Origin: Xanthobacter flavus
Lineage (GTDB): Bacteria; Pseudomonadota; Alphaproteobacteria; Rhizobiales; Xanthobacteraceae
Reading direction: 5' to 3'
Length of the DNA stretch: 64,000 nucleotides
Assembly: GCF_017875275.1 (NCBI RefSeq)
Contig: NZ_JAGGML010000001.1
Coordinates: 4,733,001 to 4,797,000, forward strand
This document shows, in pieces, positions 63,069-64,000 of the stretch (positions are counted from its first letter, which is position 1; every line of letters begins with the position of its first letter). Below the pieces are notes generated by a model. That model had not been told where the DNA came from and did not search any database. It saw only the letters and a list, made by a program, of their open reading frames with translations. The position numbers and the translations under genes were made by a program.

Positions 63069-64000
63069 ATGACTGCTCCGCTCCGGGTTCTGAGAAATCT
63101 GGCCGCCGCCTTTGGTCTCTCCGCGATGATTGCGGCGGGGTCGGTTGCCGGTTCTCTCGTTGTGGCGTCCCCCGCCGCAGCCCAGTCCAGCTCCATCGTG
63201 GTTGAGGGCAACCGCCGTGTGGATGCGGATACCATCCGCTCCTATTTCGGCTCCGGTCCCTATACGGCTGCAAAGATCGACGAGGCCTGGAAGGCGCTTT
63301 ATGCGACCGGCCTGTTCTCCGACGTGCAGGTCAACCAGTCCGGCGGGCGCATCATCGTGCGCGTGTCCGAGAACGAGGTGATCAACCGCGTCGTCTTCGA
63401 GGGCAACAAGAAGATCAAGGACGAGGTGCTGGAGGGCGAGGTTCAGTCCAAGCCCCGCGCGCCGTTCAACAAGTCCACCGTGCAGGCGGACACCCAGCGC
63501 ATCATCGAGATCTATCGCCGCTCCGGCCGCAGCGACGTGCGCGTCAACCCGGTCACCATCGACCGCGGCAACGGTCGCGTGGACCTCGTCTTCGAGATCA
63601 AGGAAGGCGACAAGACCGGCATCAAGGACATCAAGTTCGTCGGCAACAAGGCCTTCTCGGACTGGAAGCTGAAGGACGTCATCTCCACGACCCAGACCAA
63701 CTGGCTGTCGTTCCTGAAGTCCACCGACGCCTATGATCCGGACCGCGTGAACTCGGACCAGGAACTGCTGCGCCGCTTCTACCTGAAGAACGGCTATGCC
63801 GACTTCCGCATCATCGGCGCGACCGCCGAGCTCGATCCGGCCGGCGGCGGCTACATCCTCACCTTCACCCTGGATGAAGGCGACCAGTATCGCTTCGGCA
63901 AGGTGGATGTGGTCTCGAACATCCGCGATCTGCCGGGCGACTCCCTGAAGCGCGTCGTGCGGGCCCAGGATGGCCAGATCTACAACGCCGAGCTCGTCGA
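63069..64000 (+). CDS. bamA: Outer-membrane assembly factor BamA (3' end outside window)
   Basis: The frame is open from ATG 63069 to the window edge, so 310 residues are visible. It starts MTAPLRVLRNLAAAFGL with a signal peptide ending near AAAQ, then POTRA domains: SIVVEGNRRVDADTIRSYF, INRVVFEGNKKIKDEVL, IKDIKFVGNKAFSDWKLKDV, and the beginning of a fourth. BamA inserts beta-barrel proteins such as FadL and the autotransporter of this window into the outer membrane. It follows rseP after 205 bp with no other gene. Confidence 0.95.
   Translation, partial: MTAPLRVLRNLAAAFGLSAMIAAGSVAGSLVVASPAAAQSSSIVVEGNRRVDADTIRSYFGSGPYTAAKIDEAWKALYATGLFSDVQVNQSGGRIIVRVSENEVINRVVFEGNKKIKDEVLEGEVQSKPRAPFNKSTVQADTQRIIEIYRRSGRSDVRVNPVTIDRGNGRVDLVFEIKEGDKTGIKDIKFVGNKAFSDWKLKDVISTTQTNWLSFLKSTDAYDPDRVNSDQELLRRFYLKNGYADFRIIGATAELDPAGGGYILTFTLDEGDQYRFGKVDVVSNIRDLPGDSLKRVVRAQDGQIYNAELV

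Overview
The window is high-GC chromosomal DNA from an alphaproteobacterium, most likely order Hyphomicrobiales and plausibly Xanthobacteraceae. Three things support this: the housekeeping block rpsB-tsf-pyrH-frr-uppS-cdsA-dxr-rseP-bamA at the right end, a tRNA-His of the alphaproteobacterial type (no encoded G-1, A73), and an S2 protein with the C-terminal helix-hairpin-helix extension typical of this group. Almost every base belongs to a tightly packed gene. I see no prophage, insertion sequence, integrase or CRISPR array.

Left part, 1-11.8 kb (cell surface): the end of an unassigned gene; a capsule-export pair (KpsE/CtrB-type inner-membrane protein and Wza/CtrA-type outer-membrane lipoprotein); a short-chain dehydrogenase resembling 3-ketodihydrosphingosine reductase; a TPR-sulfotransferase fusion; and, 11 bases upstream of that fusion, a 1,701-residue autotransporter built of about 20 repeated turns. 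Next come a VIT-type metal transporter (11.8 kb) and an arsR-arsC pair with a clear operator (13.0-14.0 kb).

Centre-left, 14.1-25.9 kb: an uninterrupted series of minus-strand genes. In transcription order they are a nitronate monooxygenase-like protein, a phthalate-dioxygenase-type reductase, a small conserved protein, tRNA-His, a GntR/UTRA regulator, a Tat-exported Liv-type binding protein, two paralogous ferritin-like di-iron proteins, LivHMGF, an arylformamidase-like hydrolase and a RidA-family protein. This looks like an uptake-plus-oxidation catabolic system for an unknown, probably nitrogen-containing, compound. One of the two di-iron paralogues has lost a metal ligand and the RidA protein lacks the usual arginine. 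I consider this the best candidate for an undescribed system.

Centre, 26-43 kb: a LysR regulator divergent from the nitronate monooxygenase; egtB-egtD for ergothioneine; several small unknown proteins; a K+/H+ antiporter; an aminotransferase; an RND efflux pair; and two tandem paralogous acyltransferases with fused SGNH domains.

Right-centre, 43-53 kb: a fatty-acid oxidation island comprising an acyl-CoA dehydrogenase, an HAD/enoyl-CoA hydratase fusion, a thiolase, a MerR regulator, a FadL porin and an acyl-CoA ligase. The same short element (core ACGTATAGG) lies just downstream of the predicted merR and fadL promoters, suggesting co-regulation. Two related 120-bp palindromic elements flank the acyl-CoA dehydrogenase gene. 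A Tat-exported YtcJ-like amidohydrolase separates this island from the housekeeping block, which runs off the right edge inside bamA.
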